DNA of 64,000 nucleotides from JAITVB01 sp031553805 (GCA_031553805.1 JAVBLC010000006.1:13484-77483), one strand, 5' to 3'. Shown: positions 51,311-60,350, counted from the first letter of the stretch. Program-made: numbers and translations. Notes: generated by a model not told the origin, from the letters alone.

Positions 51311-51601
51311 TTATACGGATTTCGCACCGACGGGGACCAGGTTGACATCCTTGTAGTAATACAGGCACTTGCGCACGTATTCGTAAGAGCAGGCGAACAT
51401 TTCGGTCGCCGTCCACATCGCGCTGAGTTTCGACACCCCGGCCAGCACTTGCTCCTTGACAAATTCGCGGATCACGAGCACCTTCATTGCCGTGTGGTCG
51501 ATCAATCCCATCTCGACCAGTTTTCGACCTACAAGGGTAGGGGAGAGCTCTCCGAAGTGGCTTTCGATCAGTTTTTCGAGCTCTTTTTCGTATAAAGTCA
51601 T
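51311..51601 (-). CDS. Small conserved phage-type protein of unknown function
   Basis: A 96-residue helical protein (MTLYEKELEKLIESHFGELS). The second half, TATEMFACSYEYVRKCLYYYKDV, looks like a helix-turn-helix followed by an aromatic segment. I recall similar small proteins in Bacteroidetes prophages without assigned function. A role as a small DNA-binding or terminase-small-like component is possible but unsupported. Confidence 0.55.
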   Translation of the reverse strand: MTLYEKELEKLIESHFGELSPTLVGRKLVEMGLIDHTAMKVLVIREFVKEQVLAGVSKLSAMWTATEMFACSYEYVRKCLYYYKDVNLVPVGAKSV

Positions 51602-51607
51602 TTTTTG

Positions 51608-53974
51608 CTATTCTTCTTTGATGAAAATACAAGTGGTTGCCTCGTTCGACGCCGGGTTCCAGTCGACGATCTCTTTCAGCCGGCAAAGCATCTCTTCGCC
51701 GTAAATCCGCAGGCGGAACAACGCCCGGAAATCATCGCCCGCCGTTCCGGGGTGCAGAATCGGATCGACGTCGTCCGGGCCGAGGAAGAATTTAGCGGTG
51801 ATCTGCTTCCCGTGATTGATGGTCGCAAAGTAGCGGTCATGATAACTGTGCAACCCGGCCTGCGATTCGAAGTCGTCGAAACAAAGCGTGAAATTTTCGC
51901 CCGCCGCCGTGCGGTGAAATGCGATCAGCGGGTAATACCCTGCATTGACCGGCCACCCCCACGCCTCGCCCGCCGGCAACGATTTCAGCCCGAGATAGCG
52001 CACGATCTTCGGTGGGAAATTGAGGTCGCCGTCGTCATAGTTGGCCCCCCGCTGCGCCCGGTCGCCGGCTTGCAGTATCGACGCGCTGCGGGCCTGCGGG
52101 AAAGTCCGGGTGATGTTGATCGACGGCGAAAAGAACGGGTTTACATCATTTTCTTCAGTGGCTCTGGCCGACAAGTTCAGGATAGACGTTCGCCAACGGG
52201 CATACTTCTTCTTGTTGTTCTCGTTCCAGCGCATTACCGCCCCGTCGCCGTCCCGGTAGAGCAGGGCGACGCTCCGTGCCCGGTCGGCCCCCAACTCTTC
52301 GACCGACACGGCGTGCGATTCGTCGGTCTTTCCCCGCCAGTCGACCACGCGGTCGCTGCGAAAAAACGAATCGTAAGGTTCGACGTAAATCGTCTTGGTC
52401 AGGTTGTCTGTATAAAAACAAAGCCGGAACAACTGCTGCAACCCCTCGATCAGTTCGATCTGGCAAGCCTCGTGGGCAAACAGCTCGGCCGTGGTCACGG
52501 TCGATCCCTCCATTGGGTTTTGGTAGAAAACGGGCCGCACCGTGGTGTCTTTCAATAGCGTGAAAGCCGTCCCGGAATACGCCCCGCTGAACCGCACCAG
52601 GTCGAAATAAATCGGCTGGTTGCGCGACAGCAGTTTGGGCGTGGTGCGCAGCGTAACGTCCATCTCAACATTGCGCGTGGCTTCGGTATAATCCTGCGTT
52701 TTGTAGATGGCCCACCCCTGGGCGTCGATCCACGTCGAGAGCGCCTTGATCTGCAGCACGGCCGAGGTCGTTCCCGAAGCGAGATTCACTACCTGCTCGC
52801 GGGCAGTAACGGCAATCGTGTCCGACACCCCGCCCGCAACGATCCGCAGCCGCGCCTCGACGCTCACGTCGTAGTGGAAATTCACCACCGTATAACTGCC
52901 CGCATAAGTCACATAGCCTTGATAATCGGTCAGCGGATTGGCCGTATAGACATGGTGTGTAACCCCGTCCCCCAGGTCGATTTCCGTAAATCCTTTCATC
53001 GTCGAGGACGAGTCGGGCACAAAATCGCTCCGGTAACGAAGCCGATACTCGAATCCGGCCGTCACCGCCTCGCTCGGCACGAAAGCCACCCGCTGGTCGA
53101 CCTTTTTGAAACAGCCGCCGTTGTTGAAACACCCGTCCAGCCGGTGGCCGTTGTGTGAGAGCGTCGGGTCGGCCGTGTCGACCAGGTTGCCCACCGAGTG
53201 GAACAGTTCGTAGGGCGAGGTGAACACCACCCCGAACAGGTTGGCCGTCGTCGTCGTATCTTGGAACCGCCCGGCAAAAAAGTTCATTTTCAGCTTGATC
53301 AGGTCGATCTCTTTCGACGGGTAATACCCGCTCACGTAGAGCGACCGGAAATAGGCTCCGTCCATAAAGGCCGACGAAATCGTGTAGCCCGTCGCTCCGA
53401 CAATGGCATCGACTGCCGCCCGGATGTTTACGAAAGGATGGTAGTCTTCGTAAGTAAGGGTCCGGGTAGGCGGTATCTCGTTTTCAAAATCGGCCTCGTC
53501 ATACCGGTTGCGCTCGACGGGGAAAAATTTGACCGGCGACGAGTCGGTCCAACTTTCCCGAACAAGGCTTGCCGAGATTGTCCGCTGGTAGGTGATAGGC
53601 AATTCGCGCATCAACTTTTCGGAAGCGTCGAGCACCCAGTCGCGAGGTTCCTCGACTACTTCGAAGTGATACCACCCGCCGTCCACACCCCGGTTTTCGC
53701 AGCTGGCTATCCGGGCTTCGCCCGCGACGACAGGCACGCCATCGGCTTCGATCCGCGCCGGATGGGCGGTCTGGTTGAACAGGTCGGGCGAAAGGATCTG
53801 CTCTGTATATCCGAGCGCCGTCCGGTTGGCAGGCGTGATCGGCACCCGGATCTCCCGGACAACCTCCTCTTTCCGTGCGTCCATTTGGCTCATCCGGGTC
53901 GTTGAGAACGAAATCAGCACCTCGGTGCCTTCGGCCAGTTCCAATGCCCGGTTGTCGATGAAAAATTTAATCAT
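51608..53974 (-). CDS. Large virion or tail-associated protein, putative
   Basis: A 788-residue, beta-rich protein without signal peptide or membrane segments. It starts MIKFFIDNRALELAEGTEVL and has a middle region with many short strands and a C-terminal portion resembling baseplate/hub-like proteins of Bacteroidetes phages. It carries no obvious coiled-coil tape-measure signature. Probably a structural protein delivered with the particle; specific role unknown. It is 5 bp after the preceding gene. Confidence 0.55.
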   Translation of the reverse strand: MIKFFIDNRALELAEGTEVLISFSTTRMSQMDARKEEVVREIRVPITPANRTALGYTEQILSPDLFNQTAHPARIEADGVPVVAGEARIASCENRGVDGGWYHFEVVEEPRDWVLDASEKLMRELPITYQRTISASLVRESWTDSSPVKFFPVERNRYDEADFENEIPPTRTLTYEDYHPFVNIRAAVDAIVGATGYTISSAFMDGAYFRSLYVSGYYPSKEIDLIKLKMNFFAGRFQDTTTTANLFGVVFTSPYELFHSVGNLVDTADPTLSHNGHRLDGCFNNGGCFKKVDQRVAFVPSEAVTAGFEYRLRYRSDFVPDSSSTMKGFTEIDLGDGVTHHVYTANPLTDYQGYVTYAGSYTVVNFHYDVSVEARLRIVAGGVSDTIAVTAREQVVNLASGTTSAVLQIKALSTWIDAQGWAIYKTQDYTEATRNVEMDVTLRTTPKLLSRNQPIYFDLVRFSGAYSGTAFTLLKDTTVRPVFYQNPMEGSTVTTAELFAHEACQIELIEGLQQLFRLCFYTDNLTKTIYVEPYDSFFRSDRVVDWRGKTDESHAVSVEELGADRARSVALLYRDGDGAVMRWNENNKKKYARWRTSILNLSARATEENDVNPFFSPSINITRTFPQARSASILQAGDRAQRGANYDDGDLNFPPKIVRYLGLKSLPAGEAWGWPVNAGYYPLIAFHRTAAGENFTLCFDDFESQAGLHSYHDRYFATINHGKQITAKFFLGPDDVDPILHPGTAGDDFRALFRLRIYGEEMLCRLKEIVDWNPASNEATTCIFIKEE

Positions 53975-53978
53975 ACGC

Positions 53979-54998
53979 TTACAGGTTTTGGTAATTGGCC
54001 TTGGCCGTGCGGAAGCCGATCTTCAGCGCCCCCAGGCGGTCGTTGTGAATCTCCATCTCGTCCGACGTGATCTCGACTGGCACATACGCCCCTTCGCGCA
54101 CCATCCACACCCGGGGCGAAGCAGCGACGGCCGAGAGCCACCGGTTAAACGACCGGACGCGAGGTTCCGAAACCGCCGAAAAATGTTCCGAGGCGCGGTT
54201 TCTGGTAATCCGGTCGCCCGAGCCCACCTCTAGCCTCTCTTTTTCGGAAGCGAGCGATTGGCGGATCACCTGCTGAAACGTGTGCCCGTCGATCCCGCCC
54301 CAGCGGTTAAGCCAGTGAAGCCGTACCCCGTCGCAGCACGCGGGCCGGATGGCATAGCTGGCCTCGAAGCAAGTCGTGTCGCCCGAAGCCAAGCCCACGG
54401 TAAAGCCCGAAAATTCTGAAAATCTCCATCCCTGCCGCTGCAACTTCTCATCGAGTGAAGCCGCGTTCACCACAACGGCCACCGGTCCCTCGGCCGACAG
54501 TGAAAGCGTCCCGATCGAAACCGAAACCCGTTCGCCCGTCGTGCCTGAGAAAACAGCTGCAGCCGAGAGTGTCCCGGCCGGGGCGATGCAAAACAATTCG
54601 TCCTGCTCGTCCGGCCCCAGCTCGCGGTTGGCGCTGTTTTCCGAAAGCAGTTTTCCGGAAATGGTTCCCGCGGGCTGGGCGCATCCGGCCGTGTGCGGGG
54701 CCGAGGCTGCCGTGGCGCCGATCCTGATGTGGCTGTTGACAACGCGCTGCGGGGCGCTGACAACACCCGCCGATTGAACCGGCAGTGGCGCAATACTGAG
54801 AAATTGCCCTCGCACATAGGCCGACACGTTGACCGGGTGCGTCGCCGCTCCCGAGAGCCGTTTAGTACCCAGGCGCGTACTTCCGGTCGAGTCATATACC
54901 TCGACCGTGGCCGTTTCCGACGCCGATTCCAATCGGACGGCATAGAGCGCATCTTCGAAGGCCGGCGAAAACCTCGCCGGCGTAGATGTAATGGTCAT
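53979..54998 (-). CDS. Uncharacterised protein of the phage cassette, possibly tail-associated
   Basis: A 339-residue protein with an immunoglobulin-like strand pattern at the start (YAVRLESASETATVEVYDSTG) and a C-terminal region ending EMEIHNDRLGALKIGFRTA. It has no recognised domain. The short gap to the next gene (4 bp) shows co-expression. A fibre, tail-tip or baseplate role is inferred only from position. Confidence 0.5.
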   Translation of the reverse strand: MTITSTPARFSPAFEDALYAVRLESASETATVEVYDSTGSTRLGTKRLSGAATHPVNVSAYVRGQFLSIAPLPVQSAGVVSAPQRVVNSHIRIGATAASAPHTAGCAQPAGTISGKLLSENSANRELGPDEQDELFCIAPAGTLSAAAVFSGTTGERVSVSIGTLSLSAEGPVAVVVNAASLDEKLQRQGWRFSEFSGFTVGLASGDTTCFEASYAIRPACCDGVRLHWLNRWGGIDGHTFQQVIRQSLASEKERLEVGSGDRITRNRASEHFSAVSEPRVRSFNRWLSAVAASPRVWMVREGAYVPVEITSDEMEIHNDRLGALKIGFRTAKANYQNL

Positions 54999-55036
54999 AA
55001 AACTGATTTTTAGATGAATCTAACGATTAGAGGTGT

Positions 55037-55453
55037 TTATCCGGCCCTGCAAAAAAGGGTCTCGGCCTCGAACGAGGCAGTTACAGAGAGTTCGCCGTAA
55101 TTGGTCCAGCGGGTCTGGTCAGGACGACATTCGAGGTGGCTGATGGCCGTCACCTGGGGGTGTTCGCCGAGGGTGTCATAGAGTTCGATGATGCGGTCGG
55201 CCAACTCGTTCCACACTTTGTCTTTCTCTTGTTGCGGAAAATTGCGGTCGAGTTCCAGTAAATGGAGTTTGATACGGTAGCTACTCCGCACCTCTTTTCG
55301 TCCGCGTTTTCCGGTGAGGGCGAGGGGTTCGAGCCAGATCAACGGGAAGGCGAGCTTCGACAAGGTCATCTGGCTGGTAAACCCGCTGCGGAATTCGATC
55401 CCCCGTTCGTGGGCGAAATCGCTGATGGCTTTGATCAACAGGAGGTTCATCAT
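55037..55453 (-). CDS. Uncharacterised small phage-type protein (tail-completion-like)
   Basis: A 138-residue alpha/beta protein (MMNLLLIKAISDFAHERGIEF) with FNYGELSVTASF-like end (TNYGELSVTASFEAETLFC). Size and fold pattern resemble tail-terminator/completion proteins, but no family is certain. It is joined to the upstream gene by a stop/start overlap. Confidence 0.5.
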   Translation of the reverse strand: MMNLLLIKAISDFAHERGIEFRSGFTSQMTLSKLAFPLIWLEPLALTGKRGRKEVRSSYRIKLHLLELDRNFPQQEKDKVWNELADRIIELYDTLGEHPQVTAISHLECRPDQTRWTNYGELSVTASFEAETLFCRAG

Positions 55454-55662
55454 CAGGCGGTTTTAGGGTTTGCGTGTGCCGAGATCACTTTGATCAGGTC
55501 GCCGACTTCGCGGGCGACGTTGGCGGCCCGGGTGAAGGAGAGCTTGTCGCGTTTGCGCACCTCGACCAGTTGCGCGACGCTTTCCCGGGCGGCGGCGAGC
55601 GACGCGATGGCCCGGGCGACGGCTTCGTCGTGAGCCACTCCGGCTGTCTTTTGTTTTACCAT
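55453..55662 (-). CDS. Small helical protein, first gene of the phage cassette
   Basis: A 69-residue, mainly helical, charged protein (MVKQKTAGVAHDEAVARAIA) with no recognised family. The open frame continues upstream to 55731 through the hairpin and promoter, so ATG 55662 is the only sensible start. The predicted leader is about 60 nt. Its place at the head of the transcript would suit a regulator or small structural factor, but nothing in the sequence proves either. Confidence 0.55.
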   Translation of the reverse strand: MVKQKTAGVAHDEAVARAIASLAAARESVAQLVEVRKRDKLSFTRAANVAREVGDLIKVISAHANPKTA

Positions 55663-55700
55663 AGATAATTTGATTTTTGAACTTGTAGAAATAAAAAAAA

Positions 55701-55728
55701 CGGCATGACTATCCATGTAGTCATGCCG
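55701..55728 (-). promoter_or_regulatory. Perfect palindrome at the cassette transcription start (terminator or operator)
   Basis: CGGCATGACTA (55701-55711) pairs with TAGTCATGCCG (55718-55728), loop TCCATG. On the minus strand it is followed by TTTTTTTTATTT, so it can terminate transcripts arriving from the thiL-NrnA operon. The cassette's own start site is predicted inside the first arm, so transcripts starting there could not form the full stem. Confidence 0.7.
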
Positions 55729-55759
55729 CAAATATAATATATCAAAATCCCTTTGTCAA
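55729..55759 (-). promoter_or_regulatory. Promoter of the phage cassette
   Basis: On the minus strand TTG (55759-55757), exactly 20 bp, then TATATTTG (55736-55729): full consensus. Start of transcription near 55722. Upstream, three copies of TTTATTCA (55765, 55785, 55804) are spaced 20 and 19 bp apart, two helical turns, suggesting protein-binding sites. Confidence 0.72.
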
Positions 55760-55835
55760 GAGGTTTTATTCAAAATACGAATTTTTTATTCAAAAATCAA
55801 ATCTTTATTCAGTCAAAAAGGAATGCCAGCCTTAC

Positions 55836-56870
55836 TTATTCCGGAAACTCGGTTGCGATCGCCGCCCGGAACGTGGCCAGCGCTTCTTCCATCGTTCCGA
55901 AGAATTTTCCTCCCGAAGCGTTCTTGTGCCCGCCCCCGTTGAAATACTTCCGGGCAAAGAGGTTGACGTCGATCTCACCCTGCGACCGCAGCGACACCTT
56001 GATGCAGTCGAGCGTTTCGACAAAGAGCGCCGACATCCCGATGTGTCCGATCGCCAGCGGCAGGTTGACAAACCCCTCCGTGTCGCCCGGCTCGAACTTA
56101 TACTGCTTCAGTTCCGCCTGGTCGAGCCAGATGTAAGCCACGTTGCGCCCCGGCACGATCTCCATCTTCCGGTCGAGGGCATACCCCATCAACCGCATCC
56201 GGTTTTCCGAAAAATTGCTGTAAATGGCGATGTTCATCCGCGGCAGGTCGACGCCCTGGCCGACGAGCGAACCGACCACGCGGAACAGGTCGGGCGTCAG
56301 GTTGCCGAAAGCGAAATTGCCCGTGTCGGTAGTGATGCCTACCAAGAGCGACTCGGCGATGGTCCGGTCTACCACGTCCTCCAGCCCCATCCCCTCGATC
56401 ACCTTATAGGCGAGGTAAGCGGTCGACGAAGCCCCCGTGTTCGAGAACGATAGCGCATAATCGTCCGGCGGCGAGAGGTGGTGGTCGATCAACACCCGCG
56501 GCGCCAATGAATTTAGAATAATCTCGGAAAGCCCTTCCAGTCGTTTCAGGTCATTGAAATCAAGGCAGCAGATCAGCTCTGAAGCCGCCACGAAAGGAGC
56601 CACCACTTCCGCATCGCGTTTATAAATGCATACTTTGTCGATTCCCTCCATCCAATTCAGGAAGGCAGGGAAATAATTCGGCACGACAAACATCACCTCG
56701 TGTCCCAGCTTTTCAAGGAAGCGGGTCCAGCCCAGCCCCGAACCGATGGCGTCGCCGTCGGGATTGGCGTGTGCCACGACGGTGATTTTCCGGGGTGTCG
56801 CCAGCCATGTTTTCAGTTGGCCGAGCGTGTCAGCGTTTAGTGTTACTATCTCTTTTCCGTTCATTGTCAT
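55836..56870 (-). CDS. nrnA: DHH/DHHA1 phosphoesterase, NrnA-like
   Basis: A 344-residue protein of the NrnA type (nano-RNase / pAp or cyclic-dinucleotide phosphatase). DHH motifs: VVAHANPDGDAIGSGLG, CCLDFNDLKRL, VLIDHHLSPPDD, GITTDTGNFAFGN; the DHHA1 end has FNGGGHKNASGGKF. Cytosolic. ATG 56870 overlaps the thiL stop codon (ATGA), and an in-frame ATG at 56864 is an alternative. It recycles short RNAs or 3',5'-pAp; which substrate dominates cannot be told from sequence. Confidence 0.88.
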   Translation of the reverse strand: MTMNGKEIVTLNADTLGQLKTWLATPRKITVVAHANPDGDAIGSGLGWTRFLEKLGHEVMFVVPNYFPAFLNWMEGIDKVCIYKRDAEVVAPFVAASELICCLDFNDLKRLEGLSEIILNSLAPRVLIDHHLSPPDDYALSFSNTGASSTAYLAYKVIEGMGLEDVVDRTIAESLLVGITTDTGNFAFGNLTPDLFRVVGSLVGQGVDLPRMNIAIYSNFSENRMRLMGYALDRKMEIVPGRNVAYIWLDQAELKQYKFEPGDTEGFVNLPLAIGHIGMSALFVETLDCIKVSLRSQGEIDVNLFARKYFNGGGHKNASGGKFFGTMEEALATFRAAIATEFPE

Positions 56871-57889
56871 TCCTGGTTTTTCCATCCGGGGGCCTGCAGG
56901 GCGATCTCTTCGCCGTCGGGAGTGACCAGCGCAGCGCCTGTTCCGGCAGCCGTGATGTGCCCGATCAGGTCGATCCCCGGTACGTTCATCAATTTTTCGC
57001 GCAAGGCCAACGGCACGGTAAACAACATTTCGTAGTCGTCCCCGCCGTTCAGCGCCGCCACCACCGGATCGGCGTTGAGTTCCTCGGCCATCGCATACGT
57101 TTCACGGGCAATCGGCAGTTTGTCGAGGTATATCCGCGCCCCGACGCCCGATGCCTTGCAAATATGGAGCATTTCCGATGCCAATCCGTCGCTGATGTCG
57201 ATCATCGCCGTCGGCACGATGCCGTTTTCGTCCAGCGATTCGATCAATTCGGCTTGCGCTTCGGGCTTCAGCTGCCGTTGAAGAATATACGAATACCCCT
57301 CGAACCGGGGCTTCGGGTCGGCGACACCGGCCAACGCCCGCTTCTCGCGTTCGAGCAGGTGCAGCCCCATATAGGCCGCCCCGAGGTTGCCGGTCACGCA
57401 AATTAAATCATTGACCTGAGCCCCGGCTCGATAAGCGATCTTTTCCTTTTCGACCTCACCGATAGCTGTAACGCTAATGGAGAAGCCGGTCAGCGACGAC
57501 GACGTGTCGCCCCCGGCCAGGTCCACTCCGTATTGTTCGCAGGCGAACCTCACCCCCTTGTAAAATTCCTCAACCTGCCGCAGGTCGAGTTTGGCCGAAA
57601 GCCCGACCGAGATGGTCGCCTGTCGCGGCCGCCCGTTCATCGCATAAATATCCGAGATGCCGGCTACCACCGTTTTGTAGCCCAGGTGGGCGAGGGGCGT
57701 GTAGGTCAGGTCGAAATGAATTCCCTCCAGCAGCAGATCGGTCGACACGAGCAGAAATTTTTCGCCCGCGTCGATCACCGCCGCATCGTCGCCCGACCCA
57801 CGCACGGTCGAGGGATTCTGCGCCGCAAACTCGCTGGTAATGTGTTCGATCAGGCCGAATTCGCCGAGCGAGGCTATGTTGTTGTCCAT
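56867..57889 (-). CDS. thiL: Thiamine-monophosphate kinase
   Basis: A 340-residue ThiL that phosphorylates thiamine monophosphate to the active diphosphate cofactor. AIR-synthase-like fold: GSGDDAAVID near the start, TDLLLEGIHFDLTYTPLAHLGYKTV (in part), NGRPRQATISVGL, GGDTSSSLTGFSISVTAIG, MIDISDGLASEM and GGDDYEMLFTV. Normal length. First gene of a two-gene minus-strand operon with the NrnA-like gene. The 209-bp gap to adk holds AT-rich sequence and the adk promoter. Confidence 0.95.
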   Translation of the reverse strand: MDNNIASLGEFGLIEHITSEFAAQNPSTVRGSGDDAAVIDAGEKFLLVSTDLLLEGIHFDLTYTPLAHLGYKTVVAGISDIYAMNGRPRQATISVGLSAKLDLRQVEEFYKGVRFACEQYGVDLAGGDTSSSLTGFSISVTAIGEVEKEKIAYRAGAQVNDLICVTGNLGAAYMGLHLLEREKRALAGVADPKPRFEGYSYILQRQLKPEAQAELIESLDENGIVPTAMIDISDGLASEMLHICKASGVGARIYLDKLPIARETYAMAEELNADPVVAALNGGDDYEMLFTVPLALREKLMNVPGIDLIGHITAAGTGAALVTPDGEEIALQAPGWKNQE

Positions 57890-58070
57890 TGTTTTAAATT
57901 TTTCAGAAACTAATAAAGATAATATAAATATTCAAAAACTGCAAAATTAAATGAAAAAGTAGAGTAGATTCAAAGAAAAGAGCTAATTTTGCGGCTTCTA
58001 TTTAACCAATATAGGATGCGGTTCGGGCATCTTCTGCGAACAAGTTCGCACAATGTCACTCACCTTGCAC

Positions 58071-58078
58071 TATATTTG
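58071..58078 (+). promoter_or_regulatory. Promoter -7 element of adk
   Basis: TATATTTG, an exact TAnnTTTG, 20 bp before the adk ATG. No clear TTG is present 19-21 bp upstream. Confidence 0.5.
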
Positions 58079-58098
58079 ATGAGAAATAAAGAACGATT

Positions 58099-58680
58099 AT
58101 GTTGAACATTGTGTTGTTCGGCCCTCCGGGGGCGGGCAAAGGGACCCAGGCGGAGCGATTGATGGAGCGGTATGGTGTCCAACACCTTTCGACGGGTGAA
58201 GTGATCCGCCGCGAGATCAAAGAGAATACGGAGCTGGGGCGTGAAGCCGCCGGTTATATCGAACGGGGCCAGTTGGCGCCCGATGCTTTGGTGATCGAGA
58301 TTATCGCCGACTACTTGCGGATGCACGGCGACGTGGACGGTACCATCTTTGATGGTTTCCCGCGCACTACGGCCCAGGCCGAGGCGTTTGACCGGATGCT
58401 GCGTGAGTTGGGTAAGGAGGTGACGGTGATGGTTTCGCTCGATGTGCCCGACGAGTTGCTCGTGTCGCGCCTGCTGCTGCGGGGACGCGAGAGCGGCCGC
58501 AAGGATGATAGCAACGAAGGCGTGATCCGCAACCGCATCGACGTGTACAAGCGCGAAACAGCGGTAGTGGCCAACTACTACGAAATGCAGGGGAAATACC
58601 ACCCGGTCAACGGCAGTGGAACGATCGACGAAGTTTTTTCCTTATTGTGCCAACAAATTGACAATTCGATCACGGGATAA
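58099..58680 (+). CDS. adk: Adenylate kinase
   Basis: A 193-residue enzyme that interconverts ATP, AMP and ADP. The P-loop is FGPPGAGKGTQAERL, followed by HLSTGEVIRREI, the AMP-site DGFPRTTAQAEAFDRML and a short lid (RGRESGRKDDSNEGVIRNR) without zinc cysteines, i.e. the short-lid form common in Bacteroidetes. Complete. Confidence 0.96.
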   Translation: MLNIVLFGPPGAGKGTQAERLMERYGVQHLSTGEVIRREIKENTELGREAAGYIERGQLAPDALVIEIIADYLRMHGDVDGTIFDGFPRTTAQAEAFDRMLRELGKEVTVMVSLDVPDELLVSRLLLRGRESGRKDDSNEGVIRNRIDVYKRETAVVANYYEMQGKYHPVNGSGTIDEVFSLLCQQIDNSITG

Positions 58681-58717
58681 CCCGGTCGGTACCTATTATA
58701 TATAATGTGTGGCACCG

Positions 58718-58752
58718 AACGGGAAAACGCGCTGAGCGTTTCCCGTTTTTTA
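58718..58752 (+). terminator. Terminator between adk and the MFS gene
   Basis: AACGGGAAAACGC with GCGTTTCCCGTT (one bulged A), followed by TTTTTATTAT. It would end the adk transcript, just 19 bp before the MFS start codon. Confidence 0.75.
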
Positions 58753-58770
58753 TTATACCACAGAGAGCAG

Positions 58771-60129
58771 ATGAAGATCGCAGGTACATCCGAGAAATTT
58801 CTGGGCGGCGTCAAGGGGTTGGTGGAGTTGATCCCCAACAACAAGCAGGCGGTGCTGGGGGCGTTTTCGTCGTTGCGCTACCACGATTTCCGGCTCTATT
58901 TCTCGGGGCAGATCATTTCGCTGGTCGGCACGTGGATGCAGCAGATCGCGATGAGCTGGCTCGTCTACCGCCTCACGGGTTCGGTGTTGCTGTTGGCTAC
59001 GGTGGCTTTTGCCGCTCAGATCCCGAGCCTGGTGGTAACCCCTTTTGCCGGGGTAATCATCGACCGGATGAACTGCCGTAAGATACTGTTCTTTACCCAG
59101 GTCCTCTCGATGGTCGAAGCGCTGATCCTGGCCACGCTGGTGCTGACCGGCGCGATCCAGGTGTGGCACATCATCGTCCTGGCCGTCTTTATCGGCACGG
59201 TCAACTCGATCGATAACCCCACGCGTCAAACCTTTTATAAAGACGTCGTCCCGAAAGACGAACTCACGAACGCCATCGCCCTGAATTCGGCGATGATCAA
59301 CGGAGCGCGCTTCATCGGCCCGACAGTGGGCGGCCTGCTGGTGGCTTGGGTAGGCGAGGGTTTTTGTTTCCTGATCAACGGGCTGAGCTATATCGCCGTG
59401 CTGTGGGCGCTGGCCGCAATGCGCGTGCGTTATCAGCCCAAGCCCCGGAAGCATACCCGGATGATCGACGAGTTGCGCGAAGGGGTAACCTACGCCTTTA
59501 ACTACCTGCCGATCCGGGCGATCCTGGTCATCGTCGCCGTGCAGAGTTTTTTCGCGCTGCCGTTCCAGACCATCCTGCCCGCTTACGTGGTCGACGTGTT
59601 AGGCCGGGACAGCAAGATGCAGGGAATTATGATGTCGTGTATCGGCATCGGTGCGCTGACGGCCGCCCTCTACCTGGCCGCCCGCAAGAAGGTACAGGGT
59701 CTGGCCAAGATGGTGACTCTCTCGGGGCTGATGTTCGGCCTGGGGCTGATCGCCGTTTCGCTTGTCCATGTGCCGTGGATGGCGGCTGTTTTTTGTTATC
59801 CGATCGGGTTTGCGATGATCTCGATGTTCGCCTCGTGCAACACACTACTCCAGACGCTGGTCGACCACGACAAGCTGGGCCGTGTGATGAGCCTTTATAC
59901 CGTATCGTTCATGGGCATGGCCCCGTTGGGGTCTTTGTTGCAAGGGGTGGCGGTGAAAGCTTTCTCGCTGCCATGGGTGATCAGCGCTGCGGGGGTGATC
60001 AGCATTGCGGCCGGCCTGACCTTCGAGTACTTTCGTCCAGCTATCCGCCGTGCGGCGCGTGACGGTTACACACCCAAGGGGATCGTTCCCGAGATCGCCA
60101 TCGGCATCGGTCAAAGTAATAGCAGGTAA
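58771..60129 (+). CDS. Major facilitator superfamily exporter (EntS-like)
   Basis: A 452-residue, twelve-helix transporter of the EntS/MFS-3 group. Typical features: RYHDFRLYFSGQIISLVGTWMQQIAMSWLVYRLTGS (in part) at helix 1, the VDRMNCRKIL-type motif A (IIDRMNCRKILFFTQ), a second one after helix 8 and DNPTRQTFYKDVVPKDEL. Such proteins export small molecules or siderophores; the substrate is not inferable. ATG 58771 gives the family start; the upstream extension to 58705 covers the terminator stem. Ends with a soluble tail. Confidence 0.88.
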   Translation: MKIAGTSEKFLGGVKGLVELIPNNKQAVLGAFSSLRYHDFRLYFSGQIISLVGTWMQQIAMSWLVYRLTGSVLLLATVAFAAQIPSLVVTPFAGVIIDRMNCRKILFFTQVLSMVEALILATLVLTGAIQVWHIIVLAVFIGTVNSIDNPTRQTFYKDVVPKDELTNAIALNSAMINGARFIGPTVGGLLVAWVGEGFCFLINGLSYIAVLWALAAMRVRYQPKPRKHTRMIDELREGVTYAFNYLPIRAILVIVAVQSFFALPFQTILPAYVVDVLGRDSKMQGIMMSCIGIGALTAALYLAARKKVQGLAKMVTLSGLMFGLGLIAVSLVHVPWMAAVFCYPIGFAMISMFASCNTLLQTLVDHDKLGRVMSLYTVSFMGMAPLGSLLQGVAVKAFSLPWVISAAGVISIAAGLTFEYFRPAIRRAARDGYTPKGIVPEIAIGIGQSNSR

Positions 60130-60294
60130 CGACCGTTTCGGAGAAACCGTTATTTCTAATTCATTTCTAATATCTACACCGGCGTTTCCTAATAATTACC
60201 TTTCCTGTACATAAATAGACCTTTCTTTGGGTGTCGAAATTTCCCCAAAAACCGTTCTGTGCCTATGTAAATACTAAAAAACACACTTTATCCG

Positions 60295-60325
60295 TTTGTT
60301 TTTGAAAATAAATTTCCGATTTTTG
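60295..60325 (+). promoter_or_regulatory. Putative promoter of the sigma-factor gene
   Basis: TTTG (60295-60298), 19-bp spacer, GATTTTTG (60318-60325), one mismatch from TAnnTTTG. It is 26 bp before ATG 60351. The rest of the 221-bp gap after the MFS gene shows no gene. Confidence 0.5.
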
Positions 60326-60350
60326 CAACATTACAGGAATTCCGTTGAGA

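Noticed and set aside
45990..55760. Flanking att sites for the phage cassette
   Set aside because: I compared the sequences beside the trpS terminator and beyond the cassette promoter and saw no shared direct repeat, nor a tRNA gene at either end.
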